Source of the DNA: Chrysomallon squamiferum
Lineage: Eukaryota; Mollusca; Gastropoda; Neomphalida; Peltospiridae
Length of the DNA stretch: 64,000 bases
NCBI GenBank assembly: GCA_012295275.1
Contig: CM022670.1
Location: 12,690,583-12,754,582 of the forward strand
Direction: 5' to 3'
The translations under genes and the position numbers were made by a program. Positions 15,996-28,015 of the stretch are shown here, piece after piece (the stretch's first letter is position 1; each line of letters starts with the position of its first letter). The notes under the pieces were generated by a model. The model had not been told where the DNA came from. It ran no database searches and worked only from the letters and a program-made list of their open reading frames with translations.

Positions 15996-15998
<3 letters not shown>
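13333..15998. other. AT-rich unique intergenic sequence
   Basis: Contains (ATTT)n at about 14140-14172, GTT triplets at 14231-14250, an (AAAC)n and (AT)n stretch at 15319-15380 and a GTCATT-rich patch at 14430-14490. No gene or regulatory site that I would defend. Confidence 0.55.
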
Positions 15999-16028
<30 letters not shown>

Positions 16029-16029
16029 C

Positions 16030-16107
<78 letters not shown>
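15999..16107. repeat. Poly-A followed by (AAT)n array
   Basis: An A-run of about 27 bases (16003-16028) joins roughly 25 AAT units. A shorter (AAT)n follows at about 16237-16260. A poly-A joined to a triplet array is often left by retroposon tails, but no element body is recognisable upstream. Confidence 0.9.
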
Positions 16108-16109
<2 letters not shown>

Positions 16110-18300
16110 AATAAAATAAAAATGAAACATGTTTAATCCATATCAAATTATCAAATATGTGACAATAATTTTGGAAGTGACAGAAAATTTATAAATGTGT
16201 TTTAATTACCTTTTAAGTAAAAATAATAACAATAACAATAATAATAATAATAATAATAATTTAGGAACTATTTTCTAAATTTAATTTATTTTAATTTACA
16301 TTTTTCAGTTTGTAGTAATCCACTGAGATAATTGTGAAAAGATAATGAGTAAATTTACACACAAATTTCTTTACTCACATTACTTTGAGCTCTGGTATAT
16401 TTTGAATTAAGAGCTGTTTGAGTGTAAGAAATAAACGTCAGTAAACATTCCTCTTCTACCGGATTTAGTAGTTTGTTCACGATGTATCAACAGCTATAAA
16501 ATAATAACATCCTAGTCGACTTCAAATGTTTTTGAACGTAATCTATCCGCCAAGGGAATGAAGTGTGTTCTCATCAAAGAAACTACTGATAATAAAAATA
16601 ATGCACGAAACAGATGGCGGACCGTGCCACTTCAAACAGATAGCGCGACTATTGTATATTTATATATTTGAACATAAAATAATATATATATATATATATA
16701 TATATCATTATACAATTTTGCAATTTTTTTTTTTAAAATCTGTCAGCAGTGGATCTAAGATTTTAGAAATCCATCTTGTTGGTATATCTGCTACAGTATT
16801 TGTAATGGTTTTGCAGTAATTGTTGTTGTGGTGGTAGTGGTAATTATAGTATGAGTACTAGTAGTATTGGTAATAATGTGGACAAACAAGCGCAATCTAA
16901 ACTGTGTAGCATGCTGAACATTTTGTTCTAATACGATAAATATAGCATCAAGGTGGAAATCGATTGTGAGACCTCATTTTATTTATTAGTAATAGTTGTA
17001 TATACTTTTTACACATGATCATCAAAGTGATTCAGTTGGTAACAAATGTACACCCATTTTATAAATTTAATTAACAAGAATAAGAAAAATTACGTTAACC
17101 GAACTTTTAACTTATGCTATTGGCTTGTCACTTTAACTGTATACCTTTAACATAAAGTCTATTTATAAGTAGTAACACAAAAGATTCAGTCAAAGGTGTT
17201 AATATTGGGAAAGACGATATTGCTGTTAACTGCGTATTAATCTATAGATGTAATATAGACACCACAAGCAGCCGTATCAATAATAGCATTCATCACACAG
17301 TTCTGAAATGTCACATATTACGAATCCACTGACAGTAATAAGAGGAGTTTGCAGCTAGTTAATAGTCCATAAATAATAATACTGTATTAGTATCAGATTT
17401 CGAATCTTTATCGGCCATAAACGATTTGTTATTTTTTCTGCAAATGGCGACGTTTACGCGGCTGATCGAATGCCGGCAAGTGCGAAACGTTTAAACAGTG
17501 GGAATGATAACAGTTTTCTTGCTACAGCTACTACAGAATAATTATGTTTAGCAGTATTATAAAAGAATATAGCTGCATACAGTTTGTTATTAAATAAATA
17601 AAATTACTCGTCAAGACTGATTCATAAACCGAAAGAGAACTAGAGATGAAAGAGAACTATAGACATGATAGACATACATTCACAGAGACAGACACCGAGA
17701 GAAACAAACAAACATACAGCCACAAAGAACGTGATTAGAAACGTATTTACCAAACCCAAACGGTTTGTGATTTGTGGTAAAGGAAAGGGCAGGTTCTAAT
17801 CAGTATTTCAGTAAGACATTTATTGTAATGGCTTTATAATTTAGATAAGAACAAGATCATCATCTACTACCTACTACAACGACTACTACTACTACTACTT
17901 CTTCTTTTTCTTCTACATGCATTAGTACTACCTATCAGTATAAATAATATGACTATATTATTTTACAAAGAAAACATGACTCGCATCGTCTTCATAAACA
18001 ACAAAAACAAGAGATTAATAGACTAAGAACCATCGTCGAAAAAAAAAAAAAAACAGTCTAATCAGTCAAATAAAATCTATTCTAAGACAGACAATGAACC
18101 TTAAAAGACATCTAAAACGTAAAATCATTATCTATGTACTGTAGCAGTCAGTGACCTGGAGTCAACAACCAGAAGCTTTTCCTTCTTTTCTTTTCTTTCC
18201 CCCACTGTGCAAAGTATCGAAATACACGTAAATATTGAGTGAACGACCGTGGAGAATACTAGTACTGATAAACACTGACTAAAGATAGTGAAATCAAATA
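16108..18300. other. Unique AT-rich intergenic sequence
   Basis: Holds (AT)n at 16683-16705, CTACTA triplets at 17868-17900 and an A-run at 18040-18053. AGATGGCGG (16612-16620) and AAATGGCGACG (17443-17453) resemble YY1 sites but are too short to call. No gene recognised. Confidence 0.55.
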
Positions 18301-18310
18301 TGATGGACAA

Positions 18311-18433
18311 GGACTGAAGAATGTGCTGGGCAGCTCTATCGCAGGGATATTCCTCGGTGTGTGTAGGTCTGAGTCTGTAGAGATAGGAAATCAGACGACA
18401 GCTCCACGTTCTCACTTTATAGATGATGTGTTC
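18311..18433 (-). pseudogene. Relic of non-LTR retrotransposon ORF2 C-terminus
   Basis: The minus strand encodes, from 18433, residues EHIIYKVRTWSCRL then YLYRLRP and CDRAAQHILQS. This follows the pattern at the C-terminus of many non-LTR reverse transcriptase proteins: an R-T-G-H-x-R-L helix, an R-L segment, then a CxC-x7-H-x4-C zinc-knuckle-like motif. The expected first Cys is Tyr, the GH of RTGH is WS, and the last Cys appears only after removing one base from TCCTTGTCC (near 18305-18313), so the copy is dead. A stop lies upstream in the same frame at about 18442. Neither the reverse transcriptase catalytic box nor an endonuclease is visible, so this is a short fragment. The clade cannot be assigned; chance resemblance is possible but unlikely given ordered motifs. 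Confidence 0.5.
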
Positions 18434-18546
18434 GGTGGTTCAAGGTTACTCTTCTACTTTAACACTTCCATCCGTCTCTTCCAGTTGGTTTTCTGCTGAT
18501 AAGCGTTGCTAATAATAAAGTACGAAACCTAAATGTTTTTCTTATT
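18434..18546. other. Short spacer between retrotransposon relic and hairpin
   Basis: Unique sequence; may be more of the decayed element, but no frame is readable. Confidence 0.4.
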
Positions 18547-18646
18547 AGTGTTATATTTGTAAAAAAAACAACAACAAAAAAACATTGATCGCCAGAATAT
18601 ATATTTTCTTTTTTACTTTTTTTTTAATTTTAAAATTATTTTATTT

Positions 18647-18694
<48 letters not shown>

Positions 18695-18741
18695 TGGCGA
18701 TCAACGTTTTTTTGTTGTTGTTTTTTTACAAATATAACACT
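18547..18741. mobile_element. 195-bp near-perfect palindromic element (MITE-like hairpin)
   Basis: The left arm 18547-18604 begins AGTGTTATATTTG, contains GATCGCCAGAATATATAT and is mirrored by the right arm ending CAAATATAACACT at 18741. Across 58 bp the arms differ by one A in a run and one base (CATTGATC versus CGTTGATC). The centre is T-rich plus (AT)n (about 18655-18692). TTTTTCTTA lies beside both ends and could be a target duplication, but it is low complexity. It contains no reading frame. It could be a foldback/MITE element or a palindrome made by a replication error. Confidence 0.65.
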
Positions 18742-19399
18742 TTTTTTTTTTTCTTAATGTTTCTCCTGTTTCTGGTTCCACATAAAAATCACATTAACTT
18801 CATTTAATTTTCTTCTGGACAACTTACATATTTCGTATAATTCAGAAATGGCAAACATATCACTTTATAGGTTTATTTTGGAATCAGCAGACAGTTATTA
18901 TGTAAATGAAGTCAGTAACTGGTTACATCTGTCTGACAATGCATTTAATTTCACACAGGTTGCTGCTAAAATGTCCTGATTGTAAAATTGATAGAAAATT
19001 TTATTTACTTATATATACTTTTGTATCAGCTGTATTTATCACTTACCAGAATTGCATGTGTCATAGTATTTAGAAACAAATAAAATGTACAGTTTGTATA
19101 TTAATAAATAACGATGGTTTATATAATTTTAGAAACTATTTCTGCTACATGTTTTCCACTGCAATATAATGTCACTTTTGTCAGATATACTTAATACAGA
19201 AATGTACTCATGCATGCTTGTATCTATCAGTTGTTCGTTAACCAGTAATAATCAAACTCTTCCTCGCAGAATCACTGACAGCCTTCACGTCATGCTGAGA
19301 AATAGCAATTCTGTAATTTGACAACGCATTAAAATAACGTCTACAACATTACTTAAATCATGAGATTTTTTGCTCGCCAGATGACCGGTAACAAGCTTT
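18742..19399. other. Unique intergenic sequence
   Basis: AT-rich, no feature seen. Confidence 0.55.
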
Positions 19400-19508
19400 C
19401 CGGAAATGATCTGACTTCCGGTAAAACGACATGTACTTCCTGTCCGAGCTCGCGCTTTCCTCGCTGATTAGCCAATTACGAAGCAGCTTTCTAACAGCGC
19501 GGCCGGAA
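19400..19508. promoter_or_regulatory. Cluster of four ETS-type motifs in a GC-rich patch
   Basis: Four ETS cores occur in 109 bp: CCGGAA (19400-19405), ACTTCCGGT (19414-19422), ACTTCCTGT (19435-19443) and CCGGAA (19503-19508). Between them lies GATTAGCCAATTACG, with homeodomain-like GATTA and AATTA words and a CCAAT-like word. The patch is CpG-containing (CGAGCTCGCG, CAGCGCGGCC) within AT-rich flanks. Clustered ETS motifs are typical of TATA-less promoters and of enhancers. No TSS, exon or conservation can be seen directly, so function is inference. Confidence 0.45.
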
Positions 19509-19719
19509 ATCGTGCGTTTCTCTTGCAGCCTGTCTACCCACTGATACGGTCATTATCTGGCATGTTTCCTGCAGCTGATGAAACAATCGCCTACATGAAA
19601 ATACTTAATTAGCAGTGAATAAACAGATTCATGCTGAATTAGGCTGATTTTGACAAATGATCGGATGTGGTGGCTTGACAGTGTCCTCAGATATGTTGAT
19701 GCATTGAGTATAGAGAGAG

Positions 19720-19720
<1 letters not shown>
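19509..19720. other. Flank of the ETS patch
   Basis: Moderate-complexity unique sequence with no further motif called. Confidence 0.45.
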
Positions 19721-19765
<45 letters not shown>

Positions 19766-20090
19766 GATAGAATTTAGATTTCAAAAATTTAAGACTTTAG
19801 GAAGAGTGAACTTTAATGAACCTGGTTCAGAAGATTAAATATTACAGCAGGATTTGCAAAACATTCAGTATTCTATGCTATTAGAGTTTCAAATCTTTCT
19901 ATCGTTTGAAGAAAAAACATCTAATAGGTTTTGTTAAGTAGCTAAATACAGAAAGAGAATGAGGAAACATTGAGATATGGAATACTTCTGAAACAGGTTC
20001 ATTAAAGTCAATTCTTCCTAATGCCTTAAACTTTTAAAAGTTTTTTGTTCTTTTTTTCTTTTTTTTTTTTTTTTTTCTTTTGGCTTTTTT
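19721..20090. repeat. Diverged inverted repeat bounded by poly-A and poly-T
   Basis: A poly-A of about 35 (19722-19757) precedes a left arm at 19780-19834. The right arm at 19984-20039 is its diverged reverse complement and is followed by a poly-T-rich run (20041-20090). Shared core: CTTTAATGAACCTG on the left, CAGGTTCATTAAAG on the right. The order A-run, arm, 150-bp loop, arm, T-run fits either an old foldback element or two head-to-head copies of a poly-A-tailed retroposon. No promoter boxes were found. Confidence 0.65.
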
Positions 20091-21177
20091 CGTTTTCTCC
20101 ATTAAGTTTTGATCGCTGATGTTGCTACTGTTATTACAGTTTCGACTTAGTTGTTATTTTTATTATTGCATCACCATAAGAAACTATTTAAATGGATCTA
20201 AGTTAAATTACATCCGACGTCAGACTTTCTCAAAAGGTGAACATTTTTAACAACCTATTATGTCATATGTCATTTAAAACAAATTTCCTCTCACTTTCCA
20301 TTTCATTTCCTTTCCATATTCATTCGTTTTGTCCGCTTGATTAGACAGTCGTGAAGACTAAATGTTTGTTGTTGTAATAGAACAGAAATTTAATTCAAAA
20401 TCGTTTATCCTCGATTATCACGAATGGAAAGGTTTGTACGTAGCACAATTTACCCTTTTCTTCCGTGTCGAATGTCCATTTCCGATTAATCGCAATAAAA
20501 GGTAACAAAACGGAAGTCGCCTGCCCTTTTTAAAATTGTTGAAATCATCGGTCACATGATAGGATACTAAACATTTTTTTTTTTTTTTTTAAATCGCCAT
20601 TTTTATACTTTTATTTACTTTTACTAAAATCACGTTAAAATACTGTAAATAATAATAATAATATGATCCAACAACCTAAGAGTCTTTTATTCTATTCTTT
20701 GTTATGTTTATCCACCAAAGGATCGTGCACATGTTCCAAGGACTCACATGTCTGCGTACCTTTTCTAGAGGTGATCCGAATACCTGTTATACTTAAATTC
20801 CAATGTGAACTAAAACAACATAATCACAAAACAGCTGATATGTTGTTCTCATCTAAATTATAGCGAATTGCTTCACATTACGTTAAATGACTGGATCGAT
20901 GTCTCTAAATATACACCATAGATTATTTATTTATATATACATTGCATTACTTCCTAAATTGCGAATTAGTGATCACGAACTTATGTGATTGATTGCTTGC
21001 TCTCATATTTTAGTACGTTTTGTATAGTTAATGATATCGGAAAAAAAGAAAGATGAAACTGGTTAAAACTTTTATACAAAACAAAATTGTCAACTCCTTT
21101 CAATAATTCTACATTTAGTAAAGTGTTCAATAAACAAACTAAATTATGAATTCCGTGATGCATCAATGAACACATAA
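20091..21177. other. Unique intergenic sequence
   Basis: AT-rich, with a T-run at 20573-20590. No gene recognised. Confidence 0.55.
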
Positions 21178-21265
21178 TATACATACATACATACACACAG
21201 ATATTCATACATACACACATACATTCATACATACACACATACATTCATACATACACACATACATA
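21178..21265. repeat. ATAC array with 20-bp higher-order period
   Basis: Tetranucleotides organised as a repeating 20-mer, CACACATACATTCATACATA, seen about three times at 21205-21262. Confidence 0.85.
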
Positions 21266-21511
21266 TAGATATAAAATACAAACGAACACGTACAGAAACA
21301 CTCCACATTGATCTATGTGCTCGGCTGTTTTCAGGCACAGTGAGACACTGATTAACAAACAGATTTGTGTGTCTGATCCGTACAAGCGATTCTCGTGGGT
21401 ATTTAAGCATTTATTTCCTTGCGTGCTCAGCAATTGCTTTGTTCAGTAAGACACAGATAACATTATACAGAAGTTCTGATTACCTGCACAGAATCTTAGC
21501 TGGATACCAGC
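21266..21511. other. Unique intergenic sequence
   Basis: Short unique stretch before the minisatellite; no feature seen. Confidence 0.5.
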
Positions 21512-21844
21512 TTGTTTCTTGCTTTCTCTCTGTTTCACTATATTCTGTTTCTTGCTTTCTCTCTGTTTCACTATATTCTGTTTCTTGCTTTCTCTCTGTT
21601 TCACTATATTCTGTTTCTTGCTTTGTCTTGTCTCATTACATTCTGTTCCTTGCTTTCTCTCTGTCTCACTATATTATATTTCTTGCTTTCTCTCTGTCTC
21701 ACTATATTCTGTTTCTTGCTTTCTGTGTCTCACTATATTCTGTTTCTTGCTTTCTATCTGTCTCACTATATTCTGTTTCTTACTTTCTCTCTGCCTTATT
21801 ACATCCTGTTTCTTGCTTTCTCTCTTCTCACTTTATTCTCTATT
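21512..21844 (+). repeat. 33-bp minisatellite, block 1 (about ten units)
   Basis: The unit reads TTTCACTATATTCTGTTTCT followed by TGCTTTCTCTCTG, 33 bp. Units differ by a few bases (GTCTCAC for GTTTCAC) and one is three bases short. Because 33 is a multiple of three and the unit lacks stops, all three forward frames stay open for 110-180 codons, giving Leu/Ser/Phe/Cys-rich peptides such as LYSVSCFLSVS. These are artefacts of the repeat, not a membrane protein gene. Confidence 0.95.
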
Positions 21845-22267
21845 TATGTTTGTATGAATATGAGCCTGTATCTATATGTATATGTTAGTATATGTGGTTT
21901 GTTCTTACATATATATAGGCGTACTTTCAAAATTATTGTGCATATCACTTGCATGGGTATACGCTTTAGAGTATCGATCCAGCAAGCCATTATATATCGA
22001 GACACAATCAGACTGTTTGTGGAGAAGAAAGGTATGGGAATCTGTTCTATATTTATTACCTGAGTAACCCATAACACAGTATTACTATTCGTTAATCGAT
22101 AAATAATTTTTGCGTCCAGGATTGTGAGAAAAGAAAGACAGATCTTCAGAAAGTAATCGAATTAGTGATTTTCTGTGTAATCTCTACAGATCCGTCAGCA
22201 AGTCTTCGAAATAATCCAGTATAATCATAACAAAATGTCAAAATGACACGACATGCACATTATTATA

Positions 22268-22272
22268 CTTGA

Positions 22273-22323
<51 letters not shown>

Positions 22324-22341
22324 CATCATCATCATCATCTA
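22268..22341 (+). repeat. (ATT)n then (ATC)n microsatellite
   Basis: About 18 ATT units pass directly into six ATC units. Confidence 0.95.
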
Positions 22342-22442
22342 CACACAATATTTTGTTGCTCTTTTTAATAATTTTTAATTTTATTTATTTATTTATATTT
22401 TGAATGTATGTTTGTGTGTACGTGTGTGCGTGCGGTTGTCCG

Positions 22443-22466
22443 TGTTTGTGTGTGTGTGTGTGTGTT

Positions 22467-22507
<41 letters not shown>
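22443..22507 (+). repeat. (GT)n microsatellite
   Basis: GT dinucleotides with one TTTGTTTG interruption. Confidence 0.95.
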
Positions 22508-22510
<3 letters not shown>

Positions 22511-23271
22511 TCAGGCAGTTTTCCAGTTCTCTCGCAAAAACACACAATGTGGACAAACAAACATAACTATACATCTGCACATTTACACACAAAAGCCTTC
22601 GAACATGAATGGATTACCTACAGGAATTCAAGTCACATCAAGTCAAAATTGGCTTGTTACGCCTTCGCTATGCACACGAATGTACATCAGATTTAGAAGA
22701 CGAGTTCTGTAACAGCTCTTAATTACCTAATTCAACGTGCAGCCGTAAAAACAAAATAGAATGAACTTCTAAAATCATAACAAGTAAAACTCGAGTGGAT
22801 GTTTAAAGGTTTTACCGTTCGAATACGTAATTTCAGTAACTGCTTTATTTTGTAAAGTTAGTTGACGCTTAAGAAATAACAGTGATTTGCTTGTGGCTTT
22901 TCCTGGGTTTTTCTTTTTTTGTTGTTGTTGTTTTTTTTCAATTTCTGAGACATGTAAATTAGAATCTCTAGGGAGTAAAATGGCAGAATAACAAAGATAG
23001 TTATTTTCTTACTTTTTGTACAGCAACTCTCACAGGGATGAGGTATTTACTGGTCGTAAGATCAGTCCGCCTTAAAGCGCCCACTCCATCCATTTCTTCA
23101 CTGCATGAAGCAAAGCCGATGAACTTATTATGTTTAATGGAAACCGTATTAAAAAAAGACCCCTTGATGCTAGTTGGTTGTCCAAGAGAAGAGCCAGCAG
23201 ATTTCCGCTTATATCATATTATACAAAGAACGTGTATTATTTCATAATTCCATCCAGTTTTCAGATAGGTA

Positions 23272-23376
23272 CATTCTGTTTCTTGCTTTCTCTCTGTTTT
23301 ACCTATATTTTGTCTTAGAACTTGCTTTCCCTCTGTCTTACTATATTCTGTTTATTGCATTTCCTCTGTTTCACTA
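23272..23376 (+). repeat. 33-bp minisatellite, block 2
   Basis: About three units of the same family as 21512-21844, more decayed, ending TTTCACTA immediately before the TA target of the Tigger element. Confidence 0.9.
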
Positions 23377-24119
23377 TACAGTGGTACCTTGAGTTACGAG
23401 TGCTCTAACTTACGAGTCTTCCAAGATACGAGCAGTCGCCTGGTCGATATTTTGTTCTTAGTTGCGAGCCAGAATCCGAGTTACGAGCGAGCTTCAGATG
23501 CGCCACCGCTCGTTGGCGCAATGAACAATACAACATCCGCCCTTCATTCCGCTTCTCACTAGTTTGCTTCACGTGGTTACCTCGCCCTGGAAGCATCTCT
23601 GTTGTGTTGTGCTCGCGTTTTGTGCAGTATTTTGCCAAATTTCCATGGATTCTATGAAAGTGAGTGCAAAGGACAGTGCTGAGAACAAGAAGGTAATTCA
23701 TGTCCATTGAATTAAAGCATAAAAATCATAAGAAAAACATGTAATCAACATGGCTAGGCAGTACGAGCATAGTACTTTTACGATATGTACCATACTGAAG
23801 CAGACGGAGTCGATAAAGGCTTTAACTCCAGCCATGGGGGTTAAAATAATTTCTAAGCTGCGGACCCCTGTCCATGAAAAGATGGAGAACCCTAACCCTG
23901 TACACTTTACAAAACCAATTTATATCTTTACATTCTCTTTTATTTTGTTTTTCTACATTATTTGTCATTAATACATACATTTTTCTTATTTAAAAACACG
24001 TTACAAAAAAAAAAAGAATGTGATGGTTTGGGGGAATTTCATTTGGGAAAACTGATTTGATATACGAGCAACTTGAGTTGCGAGTTCGAATTAAACTCGT
24101 AAGTCAAGGTACCGCTATA
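23377..24119 (+). mobile_element. Non-autonomous Tigger/pogo-type DNA transposon with TA target duplication
   Basis: The element proper is 23379-24117 (739 bp), flanked by TA at 23377-23378 and 24118-24119. The left end reads CAGTGGTACCTTGAGTTACG; the right end, reverse-complemented, reads TAGCGGTACCTTGACTTACG. TACGAG words recur near both ends. Removing the element and one TA restores TTTCACTATATTCTG, the exact 33-bp minisatellite consensus, so the insertion postdates the array. It is far shorter than a full-length Tigger (about 2-3 kb) and contains only the transposase N-terminus, so it is an internal deletion derivative that would need enzyme in trans. Family assignment rests on TIR, TA target and transposase residues; the subfamily is not resolved. 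Confidence 0.85.
23645..23935 (+). pseudogene. Tigger transposase N-terminal fragment, broken by stops
   Basis: An ATG at 23645 opens MDSMKVSAKDSAENKKVI and meets a stop at 23708. The same frame, after further stops at 23720 and 23729, resumes at 23750 with ARQYEHSTFTICTILKQ, IK and later TPVHEKMEN. These match the N-terminal helix-turn-helix (psq/CENP-B-N type) DNA-binding region of TIGD1-like pogo transposases, where ARQYxxSxSTIxTILK and the downstream EKME segment are typical. After about 23935 the frame loses similarity. The second HTH and the DDE catalytic domain are missing, so no active enzyme can be made. Confidence 0.75.
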
Positions 24120-24402
24120 TTCTGTTTCTTGCTTCTCCCCGACTTACATACATTCTGTCTAAGATCTTGCTTTCCCTCTGTCGCCTGTATTCTGTTTCTT
24201 GCTTTCCCTCTCTTTCACGATATTCTGTCTCTTGCTTTTTCTCTGTCTCACTATATTCTGTTCTTGTTTTGTCTCTGTCTCACTATATTCCGTTTCTTGC
24301 TTTTTCTCTGTCTCACTATATTCTGTTTCTTGGTTTGTTTCTATTTCACTGTATTCTGTTTCTTGCTTTGCCTGAGTCTTACTATTTTCTGTTTTCACTG
24401 TA
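24120..24402 (+). repeat. 33-bp minisatellite, block 3
   Basis: Continues the unit from TTCTGTTTCTTGC directly after the Tigger target site, about eight units, several lengthened or shortened. Frames are open on both strands (Glu/Thr/Lys-rich on the minus strand), again artefactual. Confidence 0.95.
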
Positions 24403-26424
<2,022 letters not shown>

Positions 26425-26531
26425 TAATGTTTCCGTCCGCAAATCTGTGTCAATGGCCCTAAAATGAGAAAGAAAACTGTCGATTATAAAGCCATAATGC
26501 CCAGCACAATAATGTAATTGTCAGATTTGTC
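26425..26531 (+). repeat. Diverged direct repeat, copy 1
   Basis: Aligns end to end with 27585-27690: shared words include TAATGTTT, GTCCGCA, GTCAATG, AATAATGTAA, TGTCA and ATTTGT in the same order and spacing. By eye, about two-thirds of positions match. It looks like an old interspersed family; no coding frame. Confidence 0.6.
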
Positions 26532-26661
26532 AAGCCACGAATACAAATTATGAAAGATCGGCAGATTTTTTTTTTATTATTTTAATGATAATAAGCAACG
26601 AGTCAGACCTGAAAGTGAAATACGTCAAGTTGAGAAAGGGGTGAGAATATGTACGTGTGTA

Positions 26662-26723
<62 letters not shown>

Positions 26724-27071
26724 CGAACGAGAGAGCGAGAGAGAGAATGAGATAAACAGACCAATAAAACATAAGAGATTTCGGAGAAATATGTCGAGAT
26801 GGAGATTAAAAAGAGAAAAAAAGAAAATTCAAAAGAGATAACACAAGGAAGAAAGAGAAAAGAGGTGACGTGAACGAGAACATTCCTACTTTTAAAGAAA
26901 CGTAACAAGTTCACTTATCTATTATTAATACAAAGAACTCTTTCCTGGCAAAAAAAGAAAAGAGACTGAAATTAACATATGTCAGATAAGAGATGATTAC
27001 TTTACCAGCTGAATCCTAACACAGAGATAATAAGGACACTTTTTTCATGAAATCTGTCTATTTATTTACTG
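26532..27071. repeat. (GT)n microsatellite within unique sequence
   Basis: (GT)n at 26665-26720 followed by GAGCGA variants and purine-rich sequence to about 26880. The remainder is unique and unremarkable. Confidence 0.8.
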
Positions 27072-27190
27072 GAAGCTATTGTCGTTGTTGTTGTTGTTGT
27101 TGTTTTTTTTATTGTCGTTACTCTTGTTGCTATCTTTTGTTGTTACTGTTATCACCATCATCAACATCATCATCATCATCATCATTGTTA

Positions 27191-27222
<32 letters not shown>

Positions 27223-27246
27223 GCTGTTATTATTATTATTATTAAA
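27072..27246 (+). repeat. Trinucleotide mosaic (GTT, ATC, ATT)
   Basis: GTT units (27081-27101), ATC units (27152-27186) and ATT units (27189-27244) follow each other, yielding poly-Leu/poly-Ser frames that are not genes. Confidence 0.9.
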
Positions 27247-27584
27247 GTTAAGTGAAATACTTTTCTCTATTTTACAGTTATGAAACTTATATTTGTAATA
27301 TAAGATAAGCTACAGACAATTATAACAGCACCTTATCATAATGTTTACATGTGGTGGCGCTAGTCAAAATACTCACATATACTTGTTTTCGAACAATTTT
27401 TGTAATGATATTGTGATAATATGATAAGAAAAAATTATCATCGAGCCTCCCATTTTTTTTATAATTGTAATGCTGACGTTACGTATTACATATTTATACG
27501 TTTAAATAAAAAAATAAACAAACAATAAAATATTAAATAAATAAATAAATAAGCAAGCAAGCAAGCAAAGTAAAATGGCAAATT

Positions 27585-27690
27585 TAATGTTTTTGTCCGC
27601 AGATAGGTCAATGACCCAAAACCAGAGGGAAAAGTATCAAGTAGGATGCAAAAATACTCAGTATAATAATGTAAATGTCATATTTGTTAT
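27585..27690 (+). repeat. Diverged direct repeat, copy 2
   Basis: Second copy of the family at 26425-26531, 1.16 kb downstream in the same orientation. It is immediately preceded by (AATA)n and (AAGC)n tetranucleotides (27533-27569). Confidence 0.6.
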
Positions 27691-27806
27691 ATTTTTATGC
27701 AATTTTTTCCAAGTCTTGATGGTTGTTTTAATGTAAATCAAATTTCTAGTCGAGTTTTCTGTGTCCAACGATTGATTATAATTTTTCTCTTCTTTTAATG
27801 TTTTTT

Positions 27807-27851
<45 letters not shown>

Positions 27852-28015
27852 CATCTTTAGCTAAAAGCTATCATCTTCACATTGCGTTGTTGGGAATTCT
27901 ATAAATAAAATTCAGTTTGAAAAAGACAGAAAAGCTTTGTTATTTCGCAAAAATTTATATTTTTTATTTTTATTTTATTTTATTTTATTTTTTTTTTTTT
28001 TTTTTTTTTTTCTGA
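27691..28015 (+). repeat. T-rich region with two long poly-T runs
   Basis: Poly-T of about 45 at 27807-27851, and TTTTA units followed by about 22 T at 27960-28010. Confidence 0.9.

Larger units (their letters stand above)
21845..23271. other. Spacer between minisatellite blocks 1 and 2
   Basis: 1.4 kb with no minisatellite units. Carries (ATT)n/(ATC)n at 22268-22341 and (GT)n at 22443-22507. Both sides resume the same 33-bp family, so this could be an insertion into one array, but no terminal repeats or target duplication are evident. Confidence 0.5.

Noticed and set aside
16612-16620. YY1-like ATGGCG words here and near 17445, 40315 and 46832
   Set aside because: Six to eight bases matched only; a few such hits are expected in 64 kb.
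21367-22063. Open frames of 112-183 codons, Leu/Ser/Phe-rich, looking like a membrane protein
   Set aside because: They are translations of the 33-bp minisatellite in all three frames at once; no frame is favoured.
23405-23707. 100-codon minus-strand frame inside the Tigger element
   Set aside because: Antisense to the 5' non-coding end and transposase start of the transposon.
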